From assembly GCF_021155775.2 (NCBI RefSeq), contig NC_060234.1, positions 806,001-870,000 on the forward strand: a DNA stretch of 64,000 nucleotides, read 5' to 3'. Positions 12,428-24,948 of this stretch are shown piece after piece (the stretch's first letter is position 1; each line of letters starts with the position of its first letter). The notes under the pieces are model-generated. The model was not told the origin of the DNA, searched no databases, and worked only from the letters and a program-made list of their open reading frames with translations. The position numbers and the translations under genes were made by a program. This DNA comes from Neodiprion pinetum (taxonomy: Eukaryota > Arthropoda > Insecta > Hymenoptera > Diprionidae).

Positions 12428-12499
12428 AACGACGACGACGACGACAACGACGACGACGACGACGACGATGATGATGATGATGATGATGATGACGACGAT
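12428..12499. repeat. (ACG)n/(ATG)n microsatellite
   Basis: An array of ACG/GAC triplets passes into GAT triplets. On the minus strand it yields an artefactual poly-serine frame. Confidence 0.9.
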
Positions 12500-12699
12500 A
12501 TCAAACGAGTACACAATAGTATAAATATCGGCAACGATGAAAAATCATTATCATCAATATTATAACAACAATAATAACAGTGATAATAATAATAATAGCA
12601 ACGTTGAATGAGAAAATATTGAGAGTATAATAATATTAATAATAATATAACGATATATAACAATAATAACGATATACAACGATGATAAACAGTATAATT

Positions 12700-13920
12700 A
12701 CAGGGTACAATATAATGTATAATATATGTGTATAAGATGTGTATAATAAATTATGTCATAAATAATCAAGTAGAATGATGTTAGTGATGTTTATGGATGG
12801 TGGGGCCGGTGGCGGTGCAGTTTCGGTTGGCTGGGAGTCCCCATGTCTTTGACCAGCCATGCTTCAAGGCATAATGTTAACCCTGCAACGCAAAAGAAGA
12901 CAAACCGAGAGAAATTAAAAACGGGCAAAGTTTGCGAGGCCGTAAATCTTACGAAGCGATGTTCCAGCGACTCGGTCTTACCGCGAACCTGCCCCTCTAG
13001 CGAGAGAATCTGCAGAGCAGACGACGCCTAGCGGCAAAACGCTAATCAATTTTATTTTTTCCTCAGAAACACGTCGCATACGGTTGTTTCGAAAACGCGA
13101 AAATTCTTTTACGTGTTTTTCTGAAGACGTAACATCGCATGTGACTTGAACAAAATCTCAATAATCATGACAAAAAAACAAAAAAACAATCAAAAAGAAA
13201 ACAAGTCAATCATATTACAATATTTCTATAGAAATCAAATAGTACTCACCAGCGAATCCATGGTGGGAATGTCTGTTCTAAAAGACACCTGCGTAGAGGA
13301 TCCATAATGAGATGAGCAGCAGAATGAGAATAAGGTAGGTGGTGAGGATGTTGCTGGTTTCTGAAACTGGCGGCATGTTTGCGGATCCTTGAACGTGTTC
13401 TTTTTCTCCTTGGTACACGAGTCCGGAGCTAGCCTTTGATTTTCTCAAAGTATATTTGCCGTCTTGATGATCCTCGTTGGGAATATCGCGGTTATGGTAT
13501 ACCGTTTGTGATCCCCACACGGACTCGACGCCGAATACAATCTCCACGATCCCTTGGGACGGAGGGCTTCTTTTCGACTACGGTATCTCTGCTCGACTGC
13601 AGGATCGGCTCGTGGAGGCCGCAAGCTCGCCGAGAACCCCGGTTCTCGCAAGCTCCTGGAACTGGATCCCCACCACCGTCGGTGACGCGGTCCAAATTCT
13701 CTCTTCCTCTCCTCTCCTCTCCGCGCCTCTCCTATCCTCTCACCTCCTCTCATCTCCTCGCTATATTTTTCAAAATACGAAACACAGACCGCCTCCGCCT
13801 CCCACTCGGTGGACCGTCAAAGTTATGATCCTCGAACCGCGCGGCCCGAACCGAACCGAACCGAATCGAAGAAAAGCTCCATGCTCCGTTCACTCGGTCT
13901 CCGTTTTCCGAACGGAGTTA
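12700..13920 (-). ncRNA. Probable spliced host transcript of the sarcolamban small ORF
   Basis: A minus-strand exon containing the micropeptide ends at a good donor (GATTCGCTG|GTGAGTAC, about 13249). A pyrimidine-rich acceptor (CTTTTGCGTTGCAG) near 12888 opens a 3' exon with no long frame. Upstream, 13400-13760 is CT- and GC-rich, like a 5' leader. The outer limits are guesses; only the splice sites and the small ORF are visible. Confidence 0.4.
13278..13376 (-). CDS. Scl: Sarcolamban-like SERCA-regulatory micropeptide (32 aa)
   Basis: A small ORF of 32 codons. The ATG sits in a favourable context (CGCAAACATGC). The peptide has a short polar N-terminus (MPPVSETSN), then a single hydrophobic helix from about residue 10, and ends YAGVF. 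The segment SETSNILTTYLIL and the terminal LYA correspond position by position to the insect sarcolambans, whose shared pattern is S/N-E-x-x-(N/S)-(L/I)-(F/L)-T-T-(F/Y) followed by a leucine-rich helix and Y-A/E near the end. Sarcolambans inhibit the SERCA calcium pump in muscle sarcoplasmic reticulum and are encoded by putative non-coding RNAs. Here too the host transcript looks otherwise non-coding. A splice donor (CTG|GTGAGT) follows the stop at about 13249, and an acceptor (TTGCAG) lies near 12888. Identification rests on family pattern, not on a search. Confidence 0.78.
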   Translation of the reverse strand: MPPVSETSNILTTYLILILLLISLWILYAGVF

Positions 13921-16882
13921 TATTAAGCCACCATTAACCTGGAATGACTGAAGGCTGACGGACGGACGGAACGTAGGCACGATGTCCTCATGTATTTGTG
14001 ACTTTCGGCTTCTGTCATTCCTCAATTATCGAGATACCTCTTAATAATTGTACCACGGCTGCAGAAAAAAATAAATAAATAAATAGAACCAACCACCGAG
14101 AGAGTTAAAATCTTCAAAGCCTATAAACCAAAGCGCCGAATTTTTATGACCAATTTTACATGAATGTTGCTGAGTTGGAATTCGGTGGAAATTATTGCTG
14201 ATGTTCGATATTTTTTTACTTCTCTTTTTCATTCTACCCTCGCTTCGCGCGACACGTGTACAATTCATTCTATTCTCTCGCGTGATTCTCCTATTCGTTC
14301 GATAAATTCATATTTTATAGATAAGTTCCCTTGATCCCCGCGGGATCCGCGATCAATCTGGGATATACATACTTGGAAGCATCGACGAAGTTCCAGCCGC
14401 GAGGCGAGGCGACGCTTGGCTTGGCGGCTTCTTGACGTTGAGTAAAAATAAATTAATAAATAAAAAGTGGAAAAACAAAATGAGAAATCAAATATACGGG
14501 TGTATATGATATACGGCGCGGAGGCTTCTTGATCTCGAGATCTTACGCTTACAGACACGTACATAATGAGCGTCGCGTTTGATTCTAATGTTTTTTTTTT
14601 TTTCAACGTCGTTTCTTACTTTTTTTTTTATCGCTCTCTGCATCGATACACGTGTATAATTATCTTGTACCTGATACCCGGCGACATGTGAACGTAGACG
14701 TATATATGTACGTAAGAGAATATATACACAGAATGAGACATTCGTGATTTTATTAGCATCAAGAAATCCCGGTCCACTTTTCAACGCTAAATATAATCAT
14801 AGCGGATATATTTTTAGTATTTCCTGCCAAGAATACTTAAATAGAATATTTTCAAGCACCCCCGCAGGTACGATGTGGACGTATATACATGCATACATGC
14901 ATACACGAATATACATGCATAAGGTTAACACATTTTGTAGCATCGGACGATCTTCGCTCTCGGTTTGATTTTCAAATATTTCTCATCATTTTTTTTACAA
15001 TGCGCGGAAACAACGTTACGATGATTTGCTTGTCGATTAGCAGCCCGAAGAAAAAAAGAAAACGACGCTGCGCGATATATGATCGGAGCTTTGCAAGCGT
15101 CGATTTACGTATTGCGCGCGATTTGTGGTATTACTTTACTTCAAATTTATACTTCATTATTTTTCTTCACCTTGCGTTTTACGATATCACGGAATCATTG
15201 AAGCGGTTGTTTAAAATTAGCGGGGTTTTGATACGAAAGCAGACCACGGGGATTTGAAACTATTTTTATAATGGTCAGTTCTAACGATCCATACCGATGA
15301 CCGAAACGTTACACAACCTATTATCTATGCCATTTCGATACCACCGTACTATTACTGTGCCTACCTGTTTTTACCGCAAATGTTTGAACCGTATGACTGA
15401 CGGGCTTTTACAACAAACGTTATGCACCAAAAATATACAAATCCGTTCAACCGCGAGCCTGACAGTAAACATTAGCTGTTTTTTTGGCCGTGAAAACCTG
15501 TTTTCAACTTTGCTTTCAATTTTCATTCCATTTGTTTTTGTCACATCAGTTGGCTCCAATAATTTCTTGGAATTTTTAAAACCGCAACGGTTATCCCGTA
15601 CCGTCTTTTTCACGGAAAATTTTATCATAATCGAGTTCTTTATACGCATACAGTATACGTGCGACCTTAGACGTAGGTAATCATCGCAAGAAAGTTGTCC
15701 ATTGAGTTGGGGAAACTCCTGAATTAATTCATCCAAGCTTATTAAATAATTTTTTTTCCTCATCTCCGGCGGGTCATTTTTCGATTGCACTTCAAACTCG
15801 ATTAACCGCGAATCTCTTCCAATAACGTTAAAAAGCGCTACGAAACTATGCATCAAGTAGTTGGCTGTGGTTTGTCAGACTCCAGCTGCTTTTACTCCGT
15901 CGTAAATATCTTCACGTATTGACGGACGCATGTGCGTGTATAGATAATACGTATAATATGTAATATGTGCGTGTCTAATTGCTTATCAGTGTATTTTTAA
16001 ACGAAGAATCGGCTGCACTCTGCAAGCTACCATCTTGAGACCACATTTATAGGACATAGACGCCTTGAATGTACGCTCACGGCCGCTGAACTCGAATATA
16101 ATCCGCAGGTCAGTGCACGTAATTGTAATTATTTGATAATTGATTGATCGATTGGTTGATCGGTTGTCATTACAGGCGAGTAGAAATTACGACGCGCTTG
16201 ATTTTCGAGATTTAGAATAAATCAGTCAGAAATACGGTGTTTATTTTTTTGTATTTTAGTAACATAGATCAGATTGATTTATTTTTATTAGTGATTGAGA
16301 AAAATTGAACAAATAAACTCAATTATAAAATTACATAACAAGTATATGCGATAAATAAAAGGTTATCTTAATAAAAAAAAATAAAATATTTAGTAAATAT
16401 GTACCATTTGAACGCATACAGTTTTATTTTTTTTTATTAACATATATGTATATATCACTTTGCGTGTTTACGGTAGCGTAGAGAGCGTGTTAAGTATTTT
16501 ATTTTTTCCTCATTATATTGGTAAGTATATTTTTATAGTACGTTATAAAATGGTATCGATAGCTATCATTAATAATGGCACGGTTGTTTATTAGTATGTA
16601 TATTGCACGATACGCGTGATCGATTTATGTATCCGATTACCGATGGTTGAATTCGGGCTGATACAACGATTATGATGTGCGTATGGAGAAAAAAAAAAAA
16701 AAACTGTAGCGAAAACAAAATTAAAAAATAAAAAAAGAAACTGTAGAATCGCGATTTTCGCGGCGCCACTGTGCTGCCAAATTATTGGCAAATATTCAGA
16801 TCTCGGTATTCGGTATGTTGTAAAAATAGTTGTGTTTGGTTCTGTTTCATATATTTTTCTGCTTTGCGTTTCTTGCTTTCTT
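13921..16882. other. Intergenic region without recognised genes
   Basis: AT-rich sequence with homopolymer runs (A/T tracts near 14590, 14620 and 16690) and an imperfect ATGCATAC array at 14889-14920. Open frames here, such as 15297-15680, show no family motif and no coding bias. Confidence 0.5.
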
Positions 16883-16905
16883 CCCCCCCCCCCCCCCCCC
16901 CCCCC
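16883..16905 (+). repeat. Poly-C tract, 23 bases
   Basis: An uninterrupted run of C between CTTTCTT and TTAGTT. The exact length is prone to sequencing or assembly error. Confidence 0.85.
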
Positions 16906-18154
16906 TTAGTTCCTTCTTCGCGCGGACGACTCAAATTAGCGAAGTATTCTTTTCGCCCGTCGAAGTTATGCGCAGACTTGAGATTCCATCGTTTTGACAA
17001 ATTGTCTATATATACTCAGAGCGCGTTCCGCGGTATAATTCTAACTTAATCCCCATGTTGCTTCTCGCTCTTTCAAACTCTGCATTACGTATTAGATTTT
17101 TGCTTTTTTTCTCAAATTTCTACAAACGATCGTTTGGCACTAGCTGATTGTAAATCATGAATGACTACCGACTGTAGATCAATGAAACCGAGAGAAAATA
17201 TCTAGACTAATATCCGGTGTAACGTGAGACAGAAAAGATAAATCGTACGGTGTGATTCTGAAATTTATCGTAACATGTCCAAAGTAGCAGAGGTAGACTT
17301 TTTTTTTACCTCTAATTACATTTTGATCCGCCGAGATACAAACGAAATAAGCGAAAAGATTATTTCAATCTATATGAAATTGGGAAAGTGCGTGACGTAA
17401 AATAAAATTCACCTTCGTCCCCACAGTCAATTAGCTGGTAACCCTCACTTAACAACAATATAACGTAACAATTTTGACCTACAGACCCCTCTGTTATTAA
17501 ACTTCATGCATTCACCAGAGTTACAATTAGTCCTAGAACATCGGCTAGCTTAAGTACGGGCCTTTCTAACATCAACATATTGTGAAACGAGTATATTCTT
17601 TGTGCAAATGTGAACTGTTGAGCAATCGTATAAAGTATGTTATGCGAAATTTACCCTAAGGCGCTGTTTGACTTCGAATTTTAATCTCAATTTCGATGAG
17701 TATTGACACATTTTTGACAATATTCAACATACTTCTGAGCATGTTTGAGCCGATCATTTATAATTTCCAATTGCCGAATAGTACAATCGTAAGATTAGCG
17801 TAGTGAAGATATTTCACTGAGATTGATTTTCGGCTCACTCAATTTTTAATACTCAATTCGAATTTAATCCTACCGTGTGCATTAACAGACATTGAGCAGT
17901 ATCGAGTCGTAAGTACCAACGAGGCAGCACGCGCTCGAGTCTTTTGAGTTATGACAACCTGTGGCGTGTCTATTACCTAATTATAAAAGTAAAAAATGAA
18001 AACGAAGGCGTTACCAGACGCCTGATGCAACTTTCCCCGCCAGCCGGATCTCCGTACTCGAACCTCAAACCTCATACGAGTGAAAAGACCAGGCCGCGAA
18101 TCGATGAAAGTCAATGGAAAAAAAACTTTCTCCCTTTCATGTAACCAACGTCAG
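16906..18154. other. Intergenic stretch, 3' flank of the sulfotransferase
   Basis: No gene recognised. It is moderately AT-rich. The last few hundred bases should include the 3' UTR of the minus-strand sulfotransferase that ends at 18155. Confidence 0.5.
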
Positions 18155-20027
18155 TCAGGCCAAAGAGAAGCCGAGGACCTCCTCGAGCGAATAATCGAAC
18201 ACCTTGAAATCGAGCCGGTACAATTTCGCCAGTTTTTGGAGCTGCTTGAAGGTGAGCGTCGAGTAGTAACTTCCGAGCCTCTTCGAAGTCGGCTCGCTGC
18301 TTTGCGGCCCGCTGGGAAATCTGAAAAGGTGCAAAAGGTGTAGCGAAGCTCGATAAATGGTGTCGCGAGTGACGAGATTGTGGTTTTGTGCCCGTGAAAT
18401 TCCTACCGAACCCAGGGAGCGCCCATCCGCTCCAAAACCTCCGTCGCGTCTTCGACCAGGCTTTCGTACTTGCTGATCAAGTCGTAGTTGACCAGGCAGG
18501 GATGGCAGAGTTCGGTGATGGGCCTCCAGTGTTCGTTCAGGGTCCCATTCTCGGCGTCTTCGGTCGTCACGAAGTCGACGAATTCGCTGAACGTCACGTC
18601 GTCGCCCCGTTCGAGCGCCTCGCGAGTCGCGTTAGATCTGAACTTCTGAAAGATGATCGAGACTTGGGATATTTATCTCCTATAAAGCGTGGAATGGTCC
18701 TCGGGGGGCCTTTCTCGCTCCCGTTCGGCTCACCTTTACTATCCGCTTCCCGAATCGCGACTGAAAGTACATCGAGCTGTTGTACTTCGCTTCGAACTTG
18801 TTTCTGTAGGCCGAAAGCAGCCGCTCGAAGGGGTGGCGAACCACTATCAGCCGGTTGTAGGTCAACAGTTTTTCCTCGATTTCCTCCATTGTGTACTTCG
18901 ACAAACGCCTGAAAATCCCCGGGGAGTGCGCCTGGTTTGCCGGGATTTCCATCGGGTCCATACCCTGCCATTTCCCCGACGCTATCATCAGTACTCGCTT
19001 CCAGTTCGTGCAGGCCACCTGATCATTCAACATTCCATTTTACCCCGAAGCTCGTTCTTTCAATTTTCCATATTTAACCGCTCTTTTCGCGATCACTCGG
19101 AAACGGGACGACGTATTAAGATGAAATTTATACCATGGATCCCTTTCGTCGAGATCTCCGAGTCGATGACGTGATATTTGAAGATCGAATCCGCGAAAAC
19201 GTGTTTATTCTTATGATCAAGAACACCATTGTGAGATTTTAACAAAGTTGGTGTATCGAATTAAGTATTCGAACAAGCTGGTGTCGAAATTTAAATGCGC
19301 GTGCGCTCTAGACTCGACGAAATCCGTGTGTCTATTACAATATGAAGGCTAGGACTTGGTGTACAATAGTTTCATAAGTAATTACGGACAGCGCCGCCCA
19401 TAAATTAAAAATGATCACGCGAGTGGACCAAGTTCCATTACTGTATAATACACTTTCGCGTGGTTCATTTCGTAGTTCCGTCAGAGAGAAGTCTGTAATG
19501 GTATGGTCACGCCTGAGTTATTCGCGTGCGTGTCTCCGCGATTCATTTGAACTTCAAGTGAATGGTCGCGATGGTGAGTTTTTGTCGCGAGCTACGCAAG
19601 TGAACGGCAACAGTCAAGGCTAGCCGAACAAACGATCGACCGACAGACCGATGTAAAGGAATACATACATGAACATGCAAACGTATGATGAATATACTTT
19701 TGGTACATAGCAGTAGAGGAGCTTGTGCAGTTCGTCGACGATAAGGTGGTGGAATATCTTTGAAGTAACGAGCTGGTCTCGTTGCCGAGGAAGGGTGTCG
19801 CAATTCTTCTGCAGCCTCTCCTGCCGTTCGACGAGGAGCGATCTGGCGAGAGCGTTGGGTCCAGCAACGGAGTAACTCGTGGTCGGAGGCTGCGGCTGCG
19901 CATCGTCATTCCTTGATCCCGCAGATCCCTCATTTACCGGCTGATCACGTCCGTTAACCCCGAGTCCAAGGAGCAGAGCGACGAGGCACAGAACTCGACG
20001 ACACAGCACCGATCTGCACCTTGGCAT
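18155..20027 (-). CDS. Carbohydrate sulfotransferase, CHST11/HNK-1 (Sulfotransfer_2) family
   Basis: Type II Golgi membrane enzyme that transfers sulfate from PAPS to a glycan. Exons on the minus strand: 20027-19698, 19018-18734, 18645-18407 and 18320-18155, giving 339 residues. The ATG at 20027 opens an arginine-containing cytoplasmic end and a signal anchor (VLCLVALLLGLGV). The 5'-phosphosulfate loop is VPKVACTNWKRVL (about residues 108-120), and the exon 1/2 junction falls inside it. The 3'-phosphate loop is RLIVVRHPFERLLSAYRNK (about 166-184). The C-terminal FxxFVDFV, HWRPITELCHPC and YRLDFKVFDYS segments are characteristic of CHST11-14 and HNK-1 relatives. The length fits the family. The sugar acceptor (chondroitin, dermatan or other) cannot be read from sequence. 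An in-frame GTG lies just upstream, at 20042, but the ATG is preferred. Confidence 0.9.
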
Positions 20028-21153
20028 AATACGTATGCTCACCGTGGGCGAGATTCACATCGGGAAACCGGGTGAAACCTGACCGAGTAATTCACAAGAA
20101 CAGTAGTCGCAGTTAATTCGCGTCTCACGTCTACTGCCCAACTCGCGACCGGTCACTAGCCATGCCTCGCATAAGTAGGACGACGTGGCAGCTTGCTCCA
20201 CTCCCCCTAAATCACCGGATCCTCAATTACGTTTACGGTAGAAGAATCCGCACGTATCGCGTTACTTATGTACTCCACCTCCATAGCCGAGCAGGGAAAA
20301 CTAAAGAACTGCAGCGGTTGCAGGAACAACGCACGAGGCGGTCACTGGACGATGGTTCGTCCGTTCCACGTGCTCTGCATCGCGATGCTTCCTTGATCTC
20401 GTTGGATCGATTTGCACTACGATACGCGATTCGAACAAACGTTCACGAAGTTAATCGCACCGGTTTGATTTCCATCTCTGGTTCCAAGGTGTTGGATGCG
20501 GTAACTGTACCAACAGCCACTCCTCGAAGACTGGAACAAGGTTTGTGGGTTAGCCGTGCTGCTGAGCGCGCTTTGCCACTTTTTCACGCGATCGGATCTG
20601 GCCGATTGGAGTGAAAAAAAAACGCCGCAAAAAAGATTGTATACATGGACGAGGAATGGTGGAAGAACTAGCGAAAAGAGCGTGTATATTATCGCGCATG
20701 ACGTGCCGCAGCTGAGGTACGGGAACGGCCAGCCATGACGCCTTAGTCGACTTAATTCAATGGGTAGGAGGAAAAGCCGCGCTCAGACATCGGAGAGTTC
20801 TGTGCCCTACAGAGGCTCTCGGACCTCTTGCTTCATCATGGTCCGCGTTTGCTCAGCGATGGGTGGGAGAAAAAAGGAGCAGGAAAAACGAGGAACGAGG
20901 AAAGAGCTTCAAGGCAGGGGGAGGAAGAGAGAAGAACGCTTCTCCGTTTCACTTCTACCCACGCTGTTGAGCATACTTGATTCTTTGACCAACGAATGAA
21001 TACCTCGTACTTCGCTGTCTTCAAGACATCGATGACTTATCGTTCTCCACGCGGTCAGCGGCTTTGTTCCTACGCGTTTATTCGTACTGTAGCTTATATG
21101 ACCCGTGTCCTTGTAACATTTATTTCCTCAACACGGCACCGAGCTTGCACCAT
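20028..21153. other. Upstream flank of the sulfotransferase
   Basis: GC-richer sequence probably holding the leader and promoter of the sulfotransferase on the minus strand. A 150-codon plus-strand frame (20162-20614) has no recognisable motif and is not called. Confidence 0.45.
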
Positions 21154-21438
21154 ACACTGTTAAAAATGATTCGAGAATTTACTACACATTTACTGTGAAA
21201 AAGAGTCGTCAATTTATGAAGTCAGATTGCAAATTTACAAATACGGTAAAGCGACGTAAATTACTATGTATTTGTCTGAAAGTTACGATAAAAATTTTTG
21301 ATTTTACTAAAATTTGAAAGAAGAACCCAAGAAAAGTAATTTGAATTTACTGAATTGTGTATTAAATTTATTGTATTTGTAAATTGAATAAAACATCCAA
21401 TACAGTGTAGGAAGCTCTATACAGAAATTTTTAACAGT
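21154..21438. mobile_element. MITE-like element with TGTTAAAAAT inverted ends
   Basis: The left end reads ACACTGTTAAAAATGATTC, and the reverse complement of the right end reads ACTGTTAAAAATTTC. About 285 bp lie between them, AT-rich, without coding capacity, with internal runs such as AATTTACT. The inverted ends and size fit a non-autonomous DNA transposon. No clear target-site duplication was established. Confidence 0.5.
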
Positions 21439-24215
21439 ACATGCAGAATTCCTCAGTACATTTAAAATATCCGTAGGTCAATTTTTCGCTCAGGAATACA
21501 GGACTACGTTCAGATAAATGATATCTTGTCTGCGGTCTGGTAGTTTTTTTTTTAATCTCGTTTTTTCTCTTTAAGATAATTTCACCCAAAATCCTGGGAA
21601 GAATTGTGAAATCTAATATTATTCACGTGGGAAATTCTTCTGCGCTTACTGCACGAAAGCTTGCTTACGACTTTCTCCAATATTCGTTATATCCTGCAGG
21701 GTATGACGATATTCATCTCCTTGATTGATAATTTCCATGTCACGTCTTGATTTTACTCGAGAAGAGGTAAAAATTTGAAAAATGAAATATCGGAATGACG
21801 TTGAGATACGAGCATCAAGCTGTATCGTGTTGAAAATCTTTACTCTTCAGCTGCGCGCACGTATATTGTAAATTGATCGATGGAAACTCGATCATTTTTC
21901 ATCCTCAATCTTTTTTTTTTTACGTTCGCTTCCTCTCTTACTCTAGCCTTCCCGCAACGAACCAGATCTGGGTTCCTTCCCCCTCCGTACATAATCAAAC
22001 GCGAAGCCCGCGGTCGTCGTAAAATAATAACATCAAAACATAAAGTGTCAATGACGCGATCATCAACGAGCTACGTCCTTGCGTTATGAACCACTTTTAC
22101 CGAATCAAGTTTATCGCCGTCCCATGGATGCGTGGCGGTGAGAGTGCCGGCACGGGCACATGATATAATTATTCGCTCGAGCAAATTTCCCCCTCCAAAG
22201 TCGTAGCCGCGTTCTCCGCGTGTCGTAATGATTAATTGATTGTCAAATGGCTTACTTGCACACATGCGCATTAAGCACACTTATCGTTATTCCGTTCCCA
22301 TTTCCGTTAATGCGATAGAATCGATCACCCACGCTGCGTCGCTTTGCTGCCGCAGTCTCGCAACCGACGGACTGCTTTCACCGTTCATCCGGAACGAATC
22401 ACCGGTAGGTATTTTGTAGTTTAATGTCACTTAAAGCGATAAGACAGCCGAGGTAAACTTTTTGCTTATCCGTATCATCGGCTGTAACGATTCCAACATC
22501 CGAGTTCGCGCGTTATCATAATTTCGATAAGAACGAATCCACTTCTCCAAGTTTCGGTGTTTCTGATTCAGTGCCATTTTTTATTTTTTTTTTGTTTTCG
22601 CCTCTTGACCACATCAATTTCATTCAGAGTCGCGACACGCGCGAATACGATTCTATCTTTTAGTTTTTCCTCAAGGTAAGGATCGTGTCAACTATTTTGG
22701 ACGGTATCGTTGTAGGTACACACCAACATCTGCTGAAAATTTCATTGAAATTAAATTTTTATTATCATTATTTCTGTCCCCGAGGCGAAATTTCGTCTAT
22801 TTCGAAGTCAACTGTTGTGAGGTAATCTTTGGAATACAGTAACACGTTTAACAGTGATTAGAAACGGTGATTAGAACGCGAAGTGAGAGTGAAAGAGAGA
22901 GAGAGAGATAGAGAGAGAGAGAATTATGCATGAAAGTTGCGAAGAGACCCACCGTGCAGATCGTCTTGAATGTCAAATGAGTTTTGTTGTATCGGTTAGC
23001 TCATATTAGTTAACTAAATCTAAGACATACTAATACGTAATTTCGCATTTGAAATCTGGCAGTAGAAAATTAAATTGTCTATAAATATTATTATTGATGC
23101 AAGAGCCTGGATATTACATGACGATGATGATTGAGTAACACGACACGTACCGACGTACGTTATGCGTACTTTATACCGATGCGCATTACGTTTTATCGTG
23201 CGATAAGAATTCAGAGCACAGCGTCGTCTCGTCGCAAATCTTGACCCGTGATGACACTACAAGAATACGTGATAAAGACACTGTGTTTTAAAATCATACA
23301 TCGCAAATTTGTGATCCAATATGGAGTCTACAGCCTCGGGTTGATATAACACGTATTTTTAGAAATTGTCAGGGGCGATAAATTAAATAAATAAATGACC
23401 GTCATTGACGCAATTATCGCAATCATGCGTTCTAAAAAATTATTCCCTAAAGTTTCCGTACTAAAAGTACGATAAAGTAAACAAATCCGAATTGTAATCG
23501 GACACAATTGGAGTTTAAAAGTGGTTAAATTGAAAATTGAGGGGGTAAAATATTCTCGCAACGTTTTTCTTCTGGTTACCTGTTTATCGCGATAATTACG
23601 TAAGAAGCCGAGAGAAACGAGACCCTTGTATGTAAGTACCGGTTAAAGTTTGCTAAGGTATAAACGAACTCCACTACTTCAGGAACAGGTTACAAGTCAA
23701 CCAACTCTGCATGCCTTTCGCGTGTACCTCGATTGCGTTTCAAGATACCAAACATAGTTAGTTACAAGAGTGTTTCGTAACTGCATAGGAATAATTAGAA
23801 AGAGAGGGAGGGAAAAGAGAGAAAAAAAAAACAAAAACCACCGACCAGCATCTATCGACGTGGGGTTAAGAGTCAGGCTTTCGAGACGGAGAGGGAGGGG
23901 TATAAGCCCGCCGCAATTTGTATCGTTACTTTGGGTTTCGACAGCGGTTTCGAATGGTGACACAGCCACTCATATTTCATTATTTCAGCCAGACGCTTGT
24001 AATCTGTGCACAAGTAAAGGAGTGACAGTAAACACGGTATTGTTTGCCCAACCTGCATCTTCCGAGCCTGCAGCGGAGCTCTGCCGCAAGATGTGCGGAT
24101 GATGAACGTCTCGTGCGCCGAGTTGTTTGCAGAGAAAGTGACGGAGGTTCGGGGAAACGCGCCTTCTCGATCGGTTCGAAGTCCCGACTCCACCGGAGGT
24201 GCAGCAACCAGCCAA
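21439..24215. other. Intergenic region upstream of the HSDL1-like gene
   Basis: No gene recognised. It contains a (GA)n run at 22893-22922. The region could contain the promoter and first noncoding exon of the HSDL1-like gene, but no convincing donor site was picked out. Confidence 0.4.
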
Positions 24216-24321
24216 GGTGGTGGTGGTGGTGGTGGTGGTGGTGGTGGAGGGCGAACGCGGTCTCGTACCTCCGACGAGTTCCTACCACCTCTGAGTCTTT
24301 CGGTTTGGGAGATGGAGACGT

Positions 24322-24352
<31 letters not shown>
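24216..24352 (+). repeat. (GGT)n and (GA)n microsatellites
   Basis: A (GGT)n run at 24216-24248 is followed by a (GA)n run at 24321-24352. They generate artefactual poly-Trp, poly-Gly or poly-His frames. Confidence 0.9.
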
Positions 24353-24354
<2 letters not shown>

Positions 24355-24948
24355 GAGGTGGAGGGGGAGGAGGGAAAAAGAGAGAGAGAGAAAACGAAGC
24401 GTCCCTATAACTTAACTGTTCAGTACCTCAGCCTTGCCAGTATCTTTACCCACACATAATCGTCTTGAACCTTTTTCTAACACCTCCGTGACGTCGCTTC
24501 TCCAACTGACATCAGTTGAATACTGACTGCATTGATCGTGATACGGTGTAGGGGTTTTTGTTTCGGATGCCGGAAGCTCGGCGGATGAAAATAACGATAA
24601 CGTAATCGTCGAAACTGGTGCGTGTGAAAAGCTGTGTGCGGTTTCAACTGCTCCTCCGAAAGCTCGAGGAAGCTCCTGCAGGATTGAAACTCGGGGTTTC
24701 ATAAGGGGGTAGGTCTTCCTGCGTGCGCTGACGTTGTTCGTTAGTGAGAAAAGCCGATTTGACGATGAACCTTCGCCGAGGTTGAGATGCCGTTGGTGGA
24801 TTAAACGTCGTTTCAACCTGTAGAAAATAGCCGCGATTAATCCTTCGAGTTTTATACCCTCCCGAAAACTTGATCGTTCACTGGATTACGAATGAATGAT
24901 CGCATCATTGGCCCTTATTGGTTCTTTGTCCAGGTCTCGACGCGGAAA

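Noticed and set aside
12409..12663. Minus-strand frame with a poly-serine run
   Set aside because: Produced by the ACG/ATG microsatellite; no other coding evidence.
12756..12860. 34-codon minus-strand small ORF (MAGQRHGDSQPTETAPPPAP...) in the 3' exon of the same transcript
   Set aside because: Has an ATG and a stop but shows no sarcolamban-like helix or other known micropeptide pattern; conservation would be needed to support it.
13445..13753. 102-codon Arg-rich minus-strand frame upstream of the sarcolamban small ORF
   Set aside because: Overlapping frames are open in the same low-complexity CT-rich stretch, with no motif. It is more likely 5' leader sequence.
20162..20614. 150-codon plus-strand open frame starting with ATG
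   Set aside because: No family motif, no clear codon bias and no domain. It lies in the flank of the sulfotransferase and fits chance in GC-richer DNA.
24044..24415. Frames with poly-Trp, poly-Gly or poly-His
   Set aside because: Translation of the GGT and GA microsatellites.
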